From positions 30,195-94,194 of the forward strand of contig CALJLV010000065.1 of assembly GCA_937982505.1 (NCBI GenBank): a DNA stretch of 64,000 bases. Direction: 5' to 3'. The DNA comes from an uncultured Desulfobacteraceae bacterium (GTDB lineage Bacteria > Desulfobacterota > Desulfobacteria > Desulfobacterales > UBA2174). A program made the translations under genes and the position numbers. Position 1 is the stretch's first letter, and the number at the start of each line of letters is the position of its first letter. Of this stretch, positions 44,223 through 52,453 are shown in pieces. The notes beneath the pieces are model-generated. The model did no database searches, was not told where the DNA came from, and was given only the letters and a program-made list of their open reading frames with translations.

Positions 44223-45356
44223 TCAGCGCTCCTTGTGGCGGCGGGCCAGTTCTTCCAGAGCCTCGTCGTAGACCGGCCCCATGGCGCCCCAGTCGAATCC
44301 CGCGACGCAGTGGCGAAAGGACCGCCGGCGGAGGGCGCCGATTTCCCGGATCGCCCCGGCCAGCTTTTCCACCAGGTCCTCGAAATCGGTGTAGAACACC
44401 TCGGGATAGGTCTCGACCGGCACCAGTTCGGGATAGCTCAGACGCCGCGGCAGCAGCGGATAGACGCCGCAGTAGAGGGCCTGAACCAGGCTGGCGCCGA
44501 AAAAATCATGCCGGGACGTCACCGGTAGGATGTCGGCCCGCCACAGCCATCCCGCGTACTCGACCGCATCCTTGACGTAACCGCAATGGACCACCTGCGG
44601 GGCCAGCCTGCGGCGGGCCTGGTTGAAGACCGGGCAGCGCTGGCCGTAGCTCTCGCCGAGGATCGCCAGCCGGAAATCAAGGCCCCGGTCGTGGATCACG
44701 AAAAGCGCCCGGAAAAAATCTTCGGGATTCTTGTCGTGTTCCCAGCGGTGATTCCAGAGGATCAGGGGCGCCCCGCCCAAGGAGGCCTTGGCCGGTTCGA
44801 CCGCCGCCCCGGCATCCAGGCCCTTCAGATCGATCCCCAGAGGCAGCACGGTGCTCTTGTCGCGGATCAGCGCAACGTTTTGCGGTTCACGATGGTCCGG
44901 AAACTGGCCCAGGAAGGCGGGCAGCTGATCCATAAAGCTTCGGCGGTGGTAATCGGAGTTGAAAAAAATCCAGTCTGCCGCCAGGGCCGAACTGTAATTG
45001 ATGAACCCGTAGTGAAGGTCTGGCCGGCCGCTGACGTCACGATCCCGGGCCGACCAGGGATAGCCGATCTGGTTCTCGTGGAAATAGAGGGCGACCGGGA
45101 TTCCGGCGGTCCTGGCGCGCGTCAGGGCCAGAAAGACGGTCAGGTCGAGCATGTCGGTGGCCAGCAGCAGGTCCGGGCGCTCCTCGACCTGCAAGAATCT
45201 TCGGGCCAGGGTGACCGCCCCGCCGTGCATGCGCCATTTCCAGTGCTGCCCTCCCAGGTCTAGCAGATCGACCCGGTGGCGGCTGCAGCGGGCATACTCC
45301 CTGGCCCAGGCCGCGTGGGAACCGGTAAAGAACGGTTCGATGAGAACGATCCGCAT
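44223..45356 (-). CDS. tRNA-queuosine alpha-mannosyltransferase-like glycosyltransferase
   Basis: 377 residues. N-terminal DUF3524 domain (MRIVLIEPFFTGSHAAWARE, ..ATDMLDLTVFLALTRARTAG.., ..YFHENQIGYPWSARDRD..) then a GT4-type domain (..LILWNHRWEHDKNPEDFFRAL.., ..FGASLVQALYCGVYPLLPRRLSYPEL..). This is the architecture of the enzyme that mannosylates queuosine at position 34 of tRNA-Asp. The start at 45356 follows the family; the frame is open upstream. No queuosine genes are nearby. Confidence 0.8.
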   Translation of the reverse strand: MRIVLIEPFFTGSHAAWAREYARCSRHRVDLLDLGGQHWKWRMHGGAVTLARRFLQVEERPDLLLATDMLDLTVFLALTRARTAGIPVALYFHENQIGYPWSARDRDVSGRPDLHYGFINYSSALAADWIFFNSDYHRRSFMDQLPAFLGQFPDHREPQNVALIRDKSTVLPLGIDLKGLDAGAAVEPAKASLGGAPLILWNHRWEHDKNPEDFFRALFVIHDRGLDFRLAILGESYGQRCPVFNQARRRLAPQVVHCGYVKDAVEYAGWLWRADILPVTSRHDFFGASLVQALYCGVYPLLPRRLSYPELVPVETYPEVFYTDFEDLVEKLAGAIREIGALRRRSFRHCVAGFDWGAMGPVYDEALEELARRHKER

Positions 45357-45686
45357 GCCCCTCCCAAAAGGTGTCGCTGGCCGTTCATGTCCAGTTTGCC
45401 GCCCCGCCGACAATGCTCAAGAGGACCTTCCCGCCGGTCATCGCAGGGGTGTTTCGCCCTTCAGGGCCTGCCGCCGACACCCTGGCGATGATGGGGACCT
45501 GGCGGCGGCCGGATGGGATGCCTATAATGGCAGGCGCGGGCGGGCGGTCCGGGTTGCGGCCCGAAACGCAGCGCCGGACCCGCCCCGGGCGACAACAACG
45601 CCTACATACCAGGGAATCAACGTGCCAGCCATCCGTTATTTGGACCGGGTCAGATGGCATCGGCGGCCAGGACCAGGAGGCGTCTC
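45357..45686. other. Intergenic region, no supported gene
   Basis: 330 bp between the divergent mannosyltransferase and MFS genes. No convincing promoter pair or small gene was found; only the AGGAGG at 45675-45680 belonging to the MFS gene stands out. Confidence 0.45.
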
Positions 45687-47000
45687 GTGATCCGATTTTC
45701 ACCCGAGTCGAAAATCTTTTTCGGCATTTCGTCCTTTGAAATGCTGGCCATGTTTCGCCGCGGGCTCTTTTATGCCTACCTGTCCATCTACCTGCGTCAT
45801 TTTCTCGGCCTGAGCGTGACCGAAACCACGCTCTTCGCCACCTTGCCGATGCTCCTCAACATCCTGTTCCAGACCTTTTGCTGGGGGCCGCTGTCCGATC
45901 GTCTGCAGAAGCGGCGCACCCTCATCGTGAGCGGCGAAATCCTCGGGGCCGTGGGCACCCTGGCCGTCTGGGCCGCTCACCGCCTGCCGGCCACCCCTGA
46001 AGGGGCCGGGTATGCCGTCATCATCGGCCTGGCCTTGGTGGAAATCTTCTGGTCCATGTCCAACGTGGGCTGGAGCGCCCTGATCAGCGACGTCTACCGG
46101 GAGGTGGACCGCAGCACGGTGCAGGGCCGCCTGGCCAGCCTGGGCGGTATGGGGCGCATCGCCGGGGTCTGGATCGGGGGGCTGTTCTACGACGGCATGG
46201 GAATGCGCTACAACGGCTGGGGATTTGAAAGCGGCGCCCTGTTTGCCGTGGCCTCGGCCGTGATGCTCCTGTCGGTCCTGCCCATGCTGGCGGTGCCCGA
46301 AGGAGGGGTCGGCCAAGTCGACCCCCGGCCTGCCGCGGATGCACCCTCCACGCCGGCCGCGGGCGGCGCCGATCGCCTCTTCGCCCTGTTTCTGGCCGCC
46401 ATGGTGCTGATCAACTTCGGACGCAATGCCATCGTGATCATGGTGAGCCAGTTTCTGACCCTGGAATCCGGGCTGGCGGTCTCAAGCCGGGTTTTGGCCG
46501 ACATCTTCAACACCCAGTCGGCCGCCATGATCGTCACCGGCCTGTTCACCGGCACCCTCGTGCACCGGCTGGGAAACGGCAACACCGTACTGCTCGGCAC
46601 CGCCGGCGCCATCGCCTCCTTGCTGATCATGGCCCTGAGCCTCGATCCGGCCATGATGTACCTGGCCCACGCCCTGCGCGGATTTGCCGATGTCACCATC
46701 CTGGCGGCCGCCTATACCCTGGCCTCGACCCTCATGCCCCCCGCGCGCCGGGCCCGGCGCTTCGCCTGGTTCAATGCGACGTTTTTCCTTTCCTGGGGCG
46801 TGGGCGGGACCCTCATCGCCGGCCCCCTCACGGACCTGCTGATGGGCCGCGGGATCTCAGAGATTCACGCCTACCAGGCCGCCTTCGGCGTTGCGGCCCT
46901 GATGACCACGGCCGGACTGATCCTTCTGGCCGTGCTGCGCTATGCCGTTTTGCCCCGGGCCCGCCGGCACGCCGGGACGGATTCCGGGCAAATCGGTTGA
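45687..47000 (+). CDS. MFS transporter
   Basis: 437 residues, twelve predicted helices in two halves. The loop 2-3 motif GPLSDRLQKRRTLIVSG matches the MFS GxLaDrxGrkr signature. The start is GTG 45687 with AGGAGG 6 nt upstream. The substrate is unknown. It ends about 20 nt before the promoter of the next gene. Confidence 0.85.
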   Translation: MIRFSPESKIFFGISSFEMLAMFRRGLFYAYLSIYLRHFLGLSVTETTLFATLPMLLNILFQTFCWGPLSDRLQKRRTLIVSGEILGAVGTLAVWAAHRLPATPEGAGYAVIIGLALVEIFWSMSNVGWSALISDVYREVDRSTVQGRLASLGGMGRIAGVWIGGLFYDGMGMRYNGWGFESGALFAVASAVMLLSVLPMLAVPEGGVGQVDPRPAADAPSTPAAGGADRLFALFLAAMVLINFGRNAIVIMVSQFLTLESGLAVSSRVLADIFNTQSAAMIVTGLFTGTLVHRLGNGNTVLLGTAGAIASLLIMALSLDPAMMYLAHALRGFADVTILAAAYTLASTLMPPARRARRFAWFNATFFLSWGVGGTLIAGPLTDLLMGRGISEIHAYQAAFGVAALMTTAGLILLAVLRYAVLPRARRHAGTDSGQIG

Positions 47001-47026
47001 TTAACCGTCCCCTTTCCCTTTATACT
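46997..47026 (+). promoter_or_regulatory. Promoter for the membrane protein and YeeE/YedE genes
   Basis: TTGATT (46997-47002), 18-nt spacer, TATACT (47021-47026), with predicted start near 47033, just after the MFS stop. It would serve the 47059 gene and possibly the YeeE pair. Confidence 0.6.
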
Positions 47027-47058
47027 GACGAAAAACAGGAATCCCGGGAGGCATGCGC

Positions 47059-47649
47059 ATGGACTTCAAACATCATATTCTGGCGGCCTGGAATCTGACC
47101 ATCGACCATATCGTGGCCGTCATCCTGACGACCCTGGTGATGATCGCCATCAGCACCCTGACCCTGGGCATCCTGGCCCCGGTCACCCTGGCCGGCTATA
47201 CCCAGAGCCTGCTGCATCTGATGCGCAGCGGCCGGGAGCCCAGGGTCCAGGACCTCTTCACCCACATGAACCTTTTTCTGCCCCTGCTCGGATTCGGCAT
47301 CCTGGTCTTTCTGGCCACCCTGATCGGCTTCATGCTCCTGTTCCTGCCCGGGATCCTCGTGATGCTCGCCGTGACCTTCTGCTGCATCTACATGATCCCG
47401 CTGATGACCGACAGGGGCCTGGGACTGACGGCGGCGATCCGGCAGAGCTACGCCATGGCCCGGCAGGGCGCCCTGGTGGACCATGCGGTGGTGATCATCC
47501 TCTTTATCGCCATCAACATGATCGGTGGATCCGTTTTCATCGGGGTGCTCTTCACCCAGCCCCTGGCCACCCTCTTTCTGCTGTCCACTTACGAAGAAAA
47601 GACCCGGACGGCCCCGCCGCCGGCGCCCCCGAGGGCTGAAACCGGGTGA
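47059..47649 (+). CDS. Polytopic membrane protein of unknown function
   Basis: 196 residues with about five hydrophobic segments (..HIVAVILTTLVMIAISTLTLGIL.., ..LGFGILVFLATLIGFMLLFLPG.., ..AVVIILFIAINMIGGSVFIGVL..) and a Pro-rich tail. LGIL(A)P and the central DUF975-like pattern hint at small permease-like proteins, not enough to name it. Start 47059 is chosen because GGGAGG lies 7 nt upstream; the ATG at 47053 is too close. Confidence 0.75.
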   Translation: MDFKHHILAAWNLTIDHIVAVILTTLVMIAISTLTLGILAPVTLAGYTQSLLHLMRSGREPRVQDLFTHMNLFLPLLGFGILVFLATLIGFMLLFLPGILVMLAVTFCCIYMIPLMTDRGLGLTAAIRQSYAMARQGALVDHAVVIILFIAINMIGGSVFIGVLFTQPLATLFLLSTYEEKTRTAPPPAPPRAETG

Positions 47650-47750
47650 TGAACGCATCCAAGCGAGGCATCCGGACCAATCGCGCTGAACCCGGCGGGG
47701 TCGCCGTCGGGCGGGTTCCGCGACGTCCCCAAACACCCAAGGAGGGAATC

Positions 47751-48272
47751 ATGAAACAAGATGACGGAGGCTGGAGCCCCTACCTGGCAGGCGCGCTGAG
47801 CGGCGTCGTGGGGGTTTTGTCGGTCTGGTTCGCCGGCCAGTATTTCGGTGCCTCCACGACTTTCGTGCGCACCGCCGGCATGATCGAAAATCTCTTCGGA
47901 CCCGAACGCGTGGCCAGCATGGAGTATTTCATCAAGACCGTCCCCCGCATCGACTGGCAGTGGATGTTTGTGGTGGGAATCTTCCTGGGATCGCTGATCA
48001 GCGCCGTGACCTCGGGAAGCTTCAGGCTGCAGGCCGTTCCCGACATGTGGGCCCGGCGCTTCGGCGCCCAGAGCACGGGCAAACGCGCCGTGGTGGCGTT
48101 TTTCGGCGGAGCGGTGGCGATGTTCGGCGCCCGCCTGGCCGATGGGTGACCGAGTGGCCACGGGTTGAGCGGTTCGCTCCAACTAGCGGTCAGCGGGTTT
48201 ATCGCCCTGGTGTGCTTCTTCGTCGGCGGAATGATCGTGGCGCGTCTGCTTTACGGAGGAGGTGAACGATGA
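47751..48272 (+). CDS. YeeE/YedE sulfur-transport half with in-frame TGA, candidate selenoprotein
   Basis: 173 residues if TGA codon 133 (48147-48149) is read as selenocysteine; 132 if it is a stop. Sulf_transp family of thiosulfate/sulfur transporters. The family motif GARLAGGCTSGHG appears as GARLADG-TGA-PSGHG, so the TGA sits on the conserved, functionally important cysteine, and the same frame continues with family sequence LSGSLQLAVSGFIALVCFFV to 48272. That end overlaps the next gene by ATGA. A hairpin 21 nt after the TGA fits bacterial SECIS rules. GGAGGG precedes the ATG. No frameshift is involved; a nonsense mutation is the alternative. Confidence 0.85.
48164..48183 (+). promoter_or_regulatory. 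Candidate bacterial SECIS element
   Basis: Downstream of TGA 48147-48149. Upper stem GAGC (48167-48170) with GCTC (48176-48179) closes the loop GGTTC (48171-48175). The lower stem GTT (48164-48166) pairs with AAC (48181-48183) past a bulged C at 48180. Distance TGA to loop is 21 nt and the loop begins with G followed by GU, as in E. coli fdhF. Confidence 0.7.
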
Positions 48273-48796
48273 AAATGCTGCTCTATGGACTGGTCACCGG
48301 TCTTCTGTTCGGGTTCCTGCTGCAAAAAGGACGGGTGCTGCGCTACGACAAGCAACTCGGAGCCCTGCGCCTCATGGACATGACCATCGTCAAGTTCATG
48401 CTGTCCAGCGTCATCGTGGGCATGGTGGGCGTCTATCTGCTCCATGATCTGGGTCTGGCCAAGCTTTCCATCAAAGCCACCGTCCTGGGACCGGTAATCA
48501 TCGGGGCGCTGATTTTCGGTTTCGGCTGGGGGTTGCTGGGATACTGCCCGGGGACTTCCATGGGGGCCCTGGGGGAAGGCCGCTGGGATGCCCTGTGGGG
48601 GATCCTGGGGATGATCGCCGGCGCGGCCCTTTTCGCCGAAGCCTATCCAGTGCTCAAACAGACCGTCTACACCTGGGGGAATCTGGGAAAGATCACCCTG
48701 CCCCAACTGCTGGGGGTGAATCACTGGGTGGTGATCCCCGTGTTTCTGGTCGGAGCGCTGCTTCTTTTCAGGTGGCTGGAAAAAATGGACCTGTAA
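48269..48796 (+). CDS. YeeE/YedE sulfur-transport protein, second half
   Basis: 175 residues with about five helices. Conserved features are ..GFLLQKGRVLRYDKQLGALRLMD.. and ..FGFGWGLLGYCPGTSMGALGEG.., the second carrying the family cysteine. The start overlaps the preceding gene (ATGA), so the pair forms a split two-subunit version of the YeeE-type channel. Likely substrates are thiosulfate or another reduced sulfur or selenium species. Confidence 0.88.
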   Translation: MKMLLYGLVTGLLFGFLLQKGRVLRYDKQLGALRLMDMTIVKFMLSSVIVGMVGVYLLHDLGLAKLSIKATVLGPVIIGALIFGFGWGLLGYCPGTSMGALGEGRWDALWGILGMIAGAALFAEAYPVLKQTVYTWGNLGKITLPQLLGVNHWVVIPVFLVGALLLFRWLEKMDL

Positions 48797-48805
48797 AAAT
48801 TTTGT

Positions 48806-48833
48806 TTGACAAGCGCGGCAAATGCAGTATTGT
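48806..48833 (+). promoter_or_regulatory. cspA promoter
   Basis: TTGACA (48806-48811), 16-nt spacer, TATTGT (48828-48833). Start near 48840 leaves a leader of about 118 nt, typical of cold-shock genes. The leader contains a 7-bp hairpin (GCCGCCC at 48851-48857 with GGGCGGC at 48866-48872). Confidence 0.6.
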
Positions 48834-48958
48834 ATCGCCCTATTAAAAGGCCGCCCGAAGTCATGGGCGGCGGCTCCACGCTAGAGGAAGACCATTTGCG
48901 AAAGTGGCACCTCGAGATGGAACAACGGTAAAACAAAGAACAACAGGAGGATGTCACG

Positions 48959-49159
48959 ATGGCAAATGGTATTGTGAAATGGTTCAACGATCAAAAAGGA
49001 TACGGCTTCATTCAGCAGGAAGACGGACCGGATGTCTTCGTTCATCATTCGGGGATCAATATGGCCGGCTTCAAGAGCCTCAAGGAAGGCGATCATGTGA
49101 CCTTTGACATCGAGCAGGGCCGCAAGGGGCCTGCCGCCGTCAACGTGAGCGTGGTCTGA
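48959..49159 (+). CDS. Cold-shock protein (CspA family)
   Basis: 66-residue OB-fold protein. RNP1 KGYGFIQQ and RNP2 DVFVHHSGI are intact, so single-stranded RNA/DNA binding is expected. ACAGGAGG lies 8 nt before the ATG. Own promoter, long structured leader and strong terminator indicate a monocistronic gene. Confidence 0.95.
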   Translation: MANGIVKWFNDQKGYGFIQQEDGPDVFVHHSGINMAGFKSLKEGDHVTFDIEQGRKGPAAVNVSVV

Positions 49160-49182
49160 TTCAGCCGTTCCCGTCGTCTTGA

Positions 49183-49218
49183 GGGGCATCCCGGTGCAGA
49201 TCGGGATGCCCCTTTTTT
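49183..49218 (+). terminator. Intrinsic terminator of the cold-shock gene
   Basis: 11-bp perfect stem GGGGCATCCCG (49183-49193) with CGGGATGCCCC (49202-49212), 8-nt loop, followed directly by TTTTTT (49213-49218). Confidence 0.93.
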
Positions 49219-49276
49219 CGTTCTTCCGGCGGAAAGTTTCCGGTTCGCACCGGAGCGGATCGCCGGCGGCGGGGCG

Positions 49277-50941
49277 TCAGCCGATGGTAAAGCCCCTGTT
49301 GTCCGGGCAGCAGTGCCCCCCGCGCCGGTGACGCCCGGCGATGCAGGCCGCCGCCATACCCTCCACGGCGGTCACCAGTTCGGGCAGGGAAATGGTCTGG
49401 TTGAAGCCGCCCAGATGCGGGCCTGTCAGGACGGTCAGGTCCTGCTCCCCCCGGCGCAGGGCGGCGATCTGCCGGGCCGAAAACCCGCGCCGGGATAAAA
49501 ACGACTGGAACGCGTCGCGACTCATGGCCCGCTGATCGGCGGCCCGCAGGACCTCCTCCATGTGGCGATCCACACCCATCTCCTCGATCATGCGGGCGGC
49601 CAGCCCCTGGGGCTCCAGCGGCGGCTTCTCCGATGCGCCCGTGCCCACGAACCCCCGGTAATAGCCTTCAAAGATGGCGACAATGGTGCGCCCCAGCAGG
49701 TCCGGATCGAAAAGATCCCGGGCATCCACCGGGTCGCCGTCCGACCGGCGTCCCGCGCGGCCCGGGTCCTGGACCCGGAAGTAGCTGCCCGCCACCAGCA
49801 GCAGGCTCAGAAAATGATTGCCCAGATGGCGGTAGAGGTGCAGCGGCGGCCCGTCAAATTCCACCAGGTGCTCGAAATCGCGCAGGCCGTCAGGCCCCCA
49901 GTTGGGGTAGGCGCAGGAGGCCAGCCAGCGATCGAGACGGCCGCCGCGAAACCATTCATAACGCCCGGCATCCCGGCGGCGATGGCGCTGGACACGGTTG
50001 TGGAACAGAGGGATGGGAGCCTCGTGGACGATCCCGATTCCGGCCAGGGCGCCCAGGAGCCGGGCCGCCCGGCCCATGATTTCCACGAAGGCCTCGGGTG
50101 GAGGCCGCAGCGCCGGGCGCGGATCGTTGGGATAGACGAAGTAGCTTTCCAGGGCCAGATAGCAGATGGCCCATCGCTCGGGGTGCAGCTCGGGATTGGG
50201 CGGCCCCGGGGCCGGCAGCCCCTCCACCCGCACCAGATGGGCCCCGTCGAAGGCCAGCGGCTCCGGCACCGCGAAGCGGCAATCAAACCCCGGGGCGGTC
50301 TCCACCAACCAGGTCATCCAGGCCGCTTCGCGGGCCAGATCATCCGGATCCTGGGCGGCGCGGGCCTGCTTGACCACCAGGACGGGGCCGGCCCGACCGT
50401 TTCGCGCCAGCAGGCTGCGCCCCTGGACCTCAAGGCGCACCGGCGGCCCCATTCCGGCCCGGGCCAGAATTTCGGCCCAGCGGATCGGCCGGCGGCCGCA
50501 TCGGGTGAACGGCAGCCGGCGGGCGGCCTTGCGACCCAGACATGGCAGGGCGCCGATGGTTTCCGCCGCGCCGCGATGGGCCAGCCCCGTGGTGCGGCGC
50601 AGGGTACGGTTCAATGCCGACCAGGCTTCCCGGGCCAGACAGGGCCGGGCGGACGAAGTCAGATGCAGGAGCACTTCGGCGGCCTTGCGGGCCAAAAAGA
50701 GATCCTGCCGTCGGCTGCCCAGCGCTTTGTCCAGGAGCATGCGCTGCAGGCAGGCGACCATCTCAGCACCGGAATCGTCGGCGGCGGCGACGTCCGCCAG
50801 GTGAAACAGGGCCCCGATGCGATCGGCATAGGCCGCGGCCGGATCACCGCGGTCGGCGATGGCCCGGTGAACCGGATACGCCAGGGCGGCCAGGGCCGCC
50901 GTGGTGCGCGGATTGGCGGCCGGAGCGGCACTGGCGCCCAT
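49277..50941 (-). CDS. Large protein of unknown function, possibly SidJ-related pseudokinase
   Basis: 554 residues, soluble. An N-terminal alpha-helical repeat-like region (about 1-120), then a kinase-like region with ..VLVVKQARAAQDPDDLAREAAWM.. (a possible Lys of a kinase N-lobe) and ..HEAPIPLFHNRVQRHRR.., ..DFEHLVEF.. and ..HLGNHFLSLLLVAGSYFR... This layout recalls proteins annotated as SidJ-related pseudokinases in sulfate reducers and Geobacter; the assignment is from memory and weak. Start at 50941 overlaps the lipoprotein stop as TAATG. Confidence 0.6.
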   Translation of the reverse strand: MGASAAPAANPRTTAALAALAYPVHRAIADRGDPAAAYADRIGALFHLADVAAADDSGAEMVACLQRMLLDKALGSRRQDLFLARKAAEVLLHLTSSARPCLAREAWSALNRTLRRTTGLAHRGAAETIGALPCLGRKAARRLPFTRCGRRPIRWAEILARAGMGPPVRLEVQGRSLLARNGRAGPVLVVKQARAAQDPDDLAREAAWMTWLVETAPGFDCRFAVPEPLAFDGAHLVRVEGLPAPGPPNPELHPERWAICYLALESYFVYPNDPRPALRPPPEAFVEIMGRAARLLGALAGIGIVHEAPIPLFHNRVQRHRRRDAGRYEWFRGGRLDRWLASCAYPNWGPDGLRDFEHLVEFDGPPLHLYRHLGNHFLSLLLVAGSYFRVQDPGRAGRRSDGDPVDARDLFDPDLLGRTIVAIFEGYYRGFVGTGASEKPPLEPQGLAARMIEEMGVDRHMEEVLRAADQRAMSRDAFQSFLSRRGFSARQIAALRRGEQDLTVLTGPHLGGFNQTISLPELVTAVEGMAAACIAGRHRRGGHCCPDNRGFTIG

Positions 50942-51879
50942 TATGGTTTGCGCTTGACCGTGCATCCGGCCCAGACCGGGGTGTCGGAAACGAGGCGCGC
51001 CGTCACGCGGTCGGGAAAGGTCTCGACGACCTCGATTTCGCCGATCTTCAGGCCGGGAACGAAGAAGCGCACGTCCTCCACCCCCTGAATGACCCGGCGG
51101 TTATCGAAAACCTCCAGGACATCCCCCGCTTCGAGGCCCACGTCGGCCCCGGCGCGCAGCATGACCCGGTCGTCGGAAACCTCGCCGATGACCCCCACCC
51201 AGGAGCGGACCACCACGGCATCGGCCACCAGACGGCCGGCCCGCCGAATCATCTTTTCGAATTCTTCCAGGACCTGAACCGGCAGCGTGGCGGCCGAGGG
51301 CTGACTGGGCAGGACCAGCGGGATATCCGCCTCGATGGCCTGGGTGAGACGTTCATCGATGAGCTTGGCGGCCGTTTCGCTGTCATAGACCTCCACATCC
51401 AGGGTGATGTCGATGTAATCGTAGACATCCTTGAACCACCAGATCCCCCTCTCCTGGCGCCGATCGCGCACATCGATGAGCGCCGCGGCGACAACGGCGT
51501 TGACGCCGTGCTGGCGGGACCTGAGGGCCAGTTCGAAATTGTCGATGTGCCCGTCGGGCCCTAGCGGCAGGCGGCGCAGGAATTCGGGCGCCTGCGGGTC
51601 CTCGGCGGAGATGATTCTCAAGCCTCCGTCCTCGGCCTGCAGCCGTTCGATGAAAAGCGCGGTATAGGTGGCCTCGAAATCCGGCACCGGATAGCCGCTG
51701 CGGTTGTCCAACCGGACCACGGCCACGGTTTTGATCAGATCCTCGCCGGGGGCCTTGTACCAGCGCAGCGCCCGGCTGCCTTTTTCAGCCACGGCCTGGT
51801 AGGACTGGTGAAACATGCCGCAACCGGTCAGCATCCAAAGGCTTGCCAGGGCGAGCCCCAACTTCAAAGATCGACTCAT
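50941..51879 (-). CDS. Lipoprotein of unknown function
   Basis: 312 residues. Signal peptide with lipobox (LASLWMLTGCGMF). The mature protein contains an NTP-free alpha/beta domain (..DLIKTVAVVRLDNRSGYPVPDFEATYTALFIERL.., TolB-N-like) with a C-terminal beta domain (..GADVGLEAGDVLEVFD..), as in FlgT-like or GNA1162-like envelope proteins. Start at 51879 has AAGGGA upstream. Coupled to the downstream pseudokinase-like gene. Confidence 0.75.
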   Translation of the reverse strand: MSRSLKLGLALASLWMLTGCGMFHQSYQAVAEKGSRALRWYKAPGEDLIKTVAVVRLDNRSGYPVPDFEATYTALFIERLQAEDGGLRIISAEDPQAPEFLRRLPLGPDGHIDNFELALRSRQHGVNAVVAAALIDVRDRRQERGIWWFKDVYDYIDITLDVEVYDSETAAKLIDERLTQAIEADIPLVLPSQPSAATLPVQVLEEFEKMIRRAGRLVADAVVVRSWVGVIGEVSDDRVMLRAGADVGLEAGDVLEVFDNRRVIQGVEDVRFFVPGLKIGEIEVVETFPDRVTARLVSDTPVWAGCTVKRKP

Positions 51880-51977
51880 CACGCATCCCTTTCTTGGCGC
51901 GTTCCAGCAGGTCTCGGAATCTCCCTGTATCACCCGACCGCCATGGCGCACCGGCCACCGCGTCCAGAGAGGCCTCT

Positions 51978-52006
51978 TACATAAAGAATTCACGTTGGGC
52001 TGTCAA
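51978..52006 (-). promoter_or_regulatory. Promoter candidate for the lipoprotein operon
   Basis: Minus strand TTGACA (52006-52001), 17-nt spacer, TATGTA (51983-51978), leader of about 90 nt. Confidence 0.5.
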
Positions 52007-52127
52007 ATTCGCTCATGCGGCGGGGACAGGCCGCAGCCGGAGTCGGCGCGGCCGCCATGGGCGCCGCAGCACAACGCCAGCACAACGCCACCGCGGGCAC
52101 CGTTTTCCGCCCGGCCGGGGTTCGGGC

Positions 52128-52156
52128 TTGACCTTCCCGCCCGGCCCCGGTAGATT
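52128..52156 (+). promoter_or_regulatory. Promoter candidate for the 52203 small gene
   Basis: TTGACC (52128-52133), 17-nt spacer, TAGATT (52151-52156), 46 nt before the start codon. Confidence 0.55.
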
Positions 52157-52202
52157 GGCGGCAGGCTCACGACACCCCCAACGCCGCCCCCAGGAAAACG
52201 CC

Positions 52203-52391
52203 ATGGCCTCGATGGATGAACAGATTCTCAAAGCCGCCAAGGAAATCGTGGTCAAATTCATCGAAACCGGCCGCCTCTCACCGGCGGCTTTCCCCGACGC
52301 CTTCCAGAGCATCTACCAGACCGTCTCCGATACGGTGAAGGGCGCACCCGCGACGCGGACACCTCCCGAGGGAACGGACGGCTCCCGGTAG
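52203..52391 (+). CDS. Small protein of unknown function
   Basis: 62 residues, starting MASMDEQILKAAKEIVVKFI, then ETGRLSPAAFPDAFQSIYQTV. The two-helix pattern resembles the N-terminal oligomerisation region of MucR/Ros regulators, without the zinc finger. CAGGAAAA lies ahead of the ATG, and a good promoter is 46 nt upstream, so I believe it is real. The tail is Thr/Pro-rich and disordered. Confidence 0.7.
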   Translation: MASMDEQILKAAKEIVVKFIETGRLSPAAFPDAFQSIYQTVSDTVKGAPATRTPPEGTDGSR

Positions 52392-52407
52392 GGTTTGGCG
52401 CGCCGCC

Positions 52408-52443
52408 GCCCGGGATCCGGCCATTGCACCTCGAATCCCGGGC
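52408..52443. terminator. Inverted repeat between convergent small gene and polA
   Basis: GCCCGGGAT (52408-52416) and ATCCCGGGC (52435-52443) flank 18 nt. No T-run on either side; may end both convergent transcripts weakly. Confidence 0.4.
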
Positions 52444-52453
52444 CCGGGCGCCG

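Larger units (their letters stand above)
51880..52202. other. Divergent intergenic region with two promoters
   Basis: 323 bp between the lipoprotein and a small gene. It holds one promoter candidate on each strand (listed separately) and a partial tandem repeat of CACAACGCCA at 52070-52090. No gene is seen. Confidence 0.5.

Noticed and set aside
48147..48149. Reading the YeeE gene as a truncated 132-residue protein or pseudogene
   Set aside because: The frame continues without shift into conserved family sequence, ends in an ATGA overlap with the partner gene, and the TGA falls exactly on a conserved Cys with a SECIS-like hairpin behind it.
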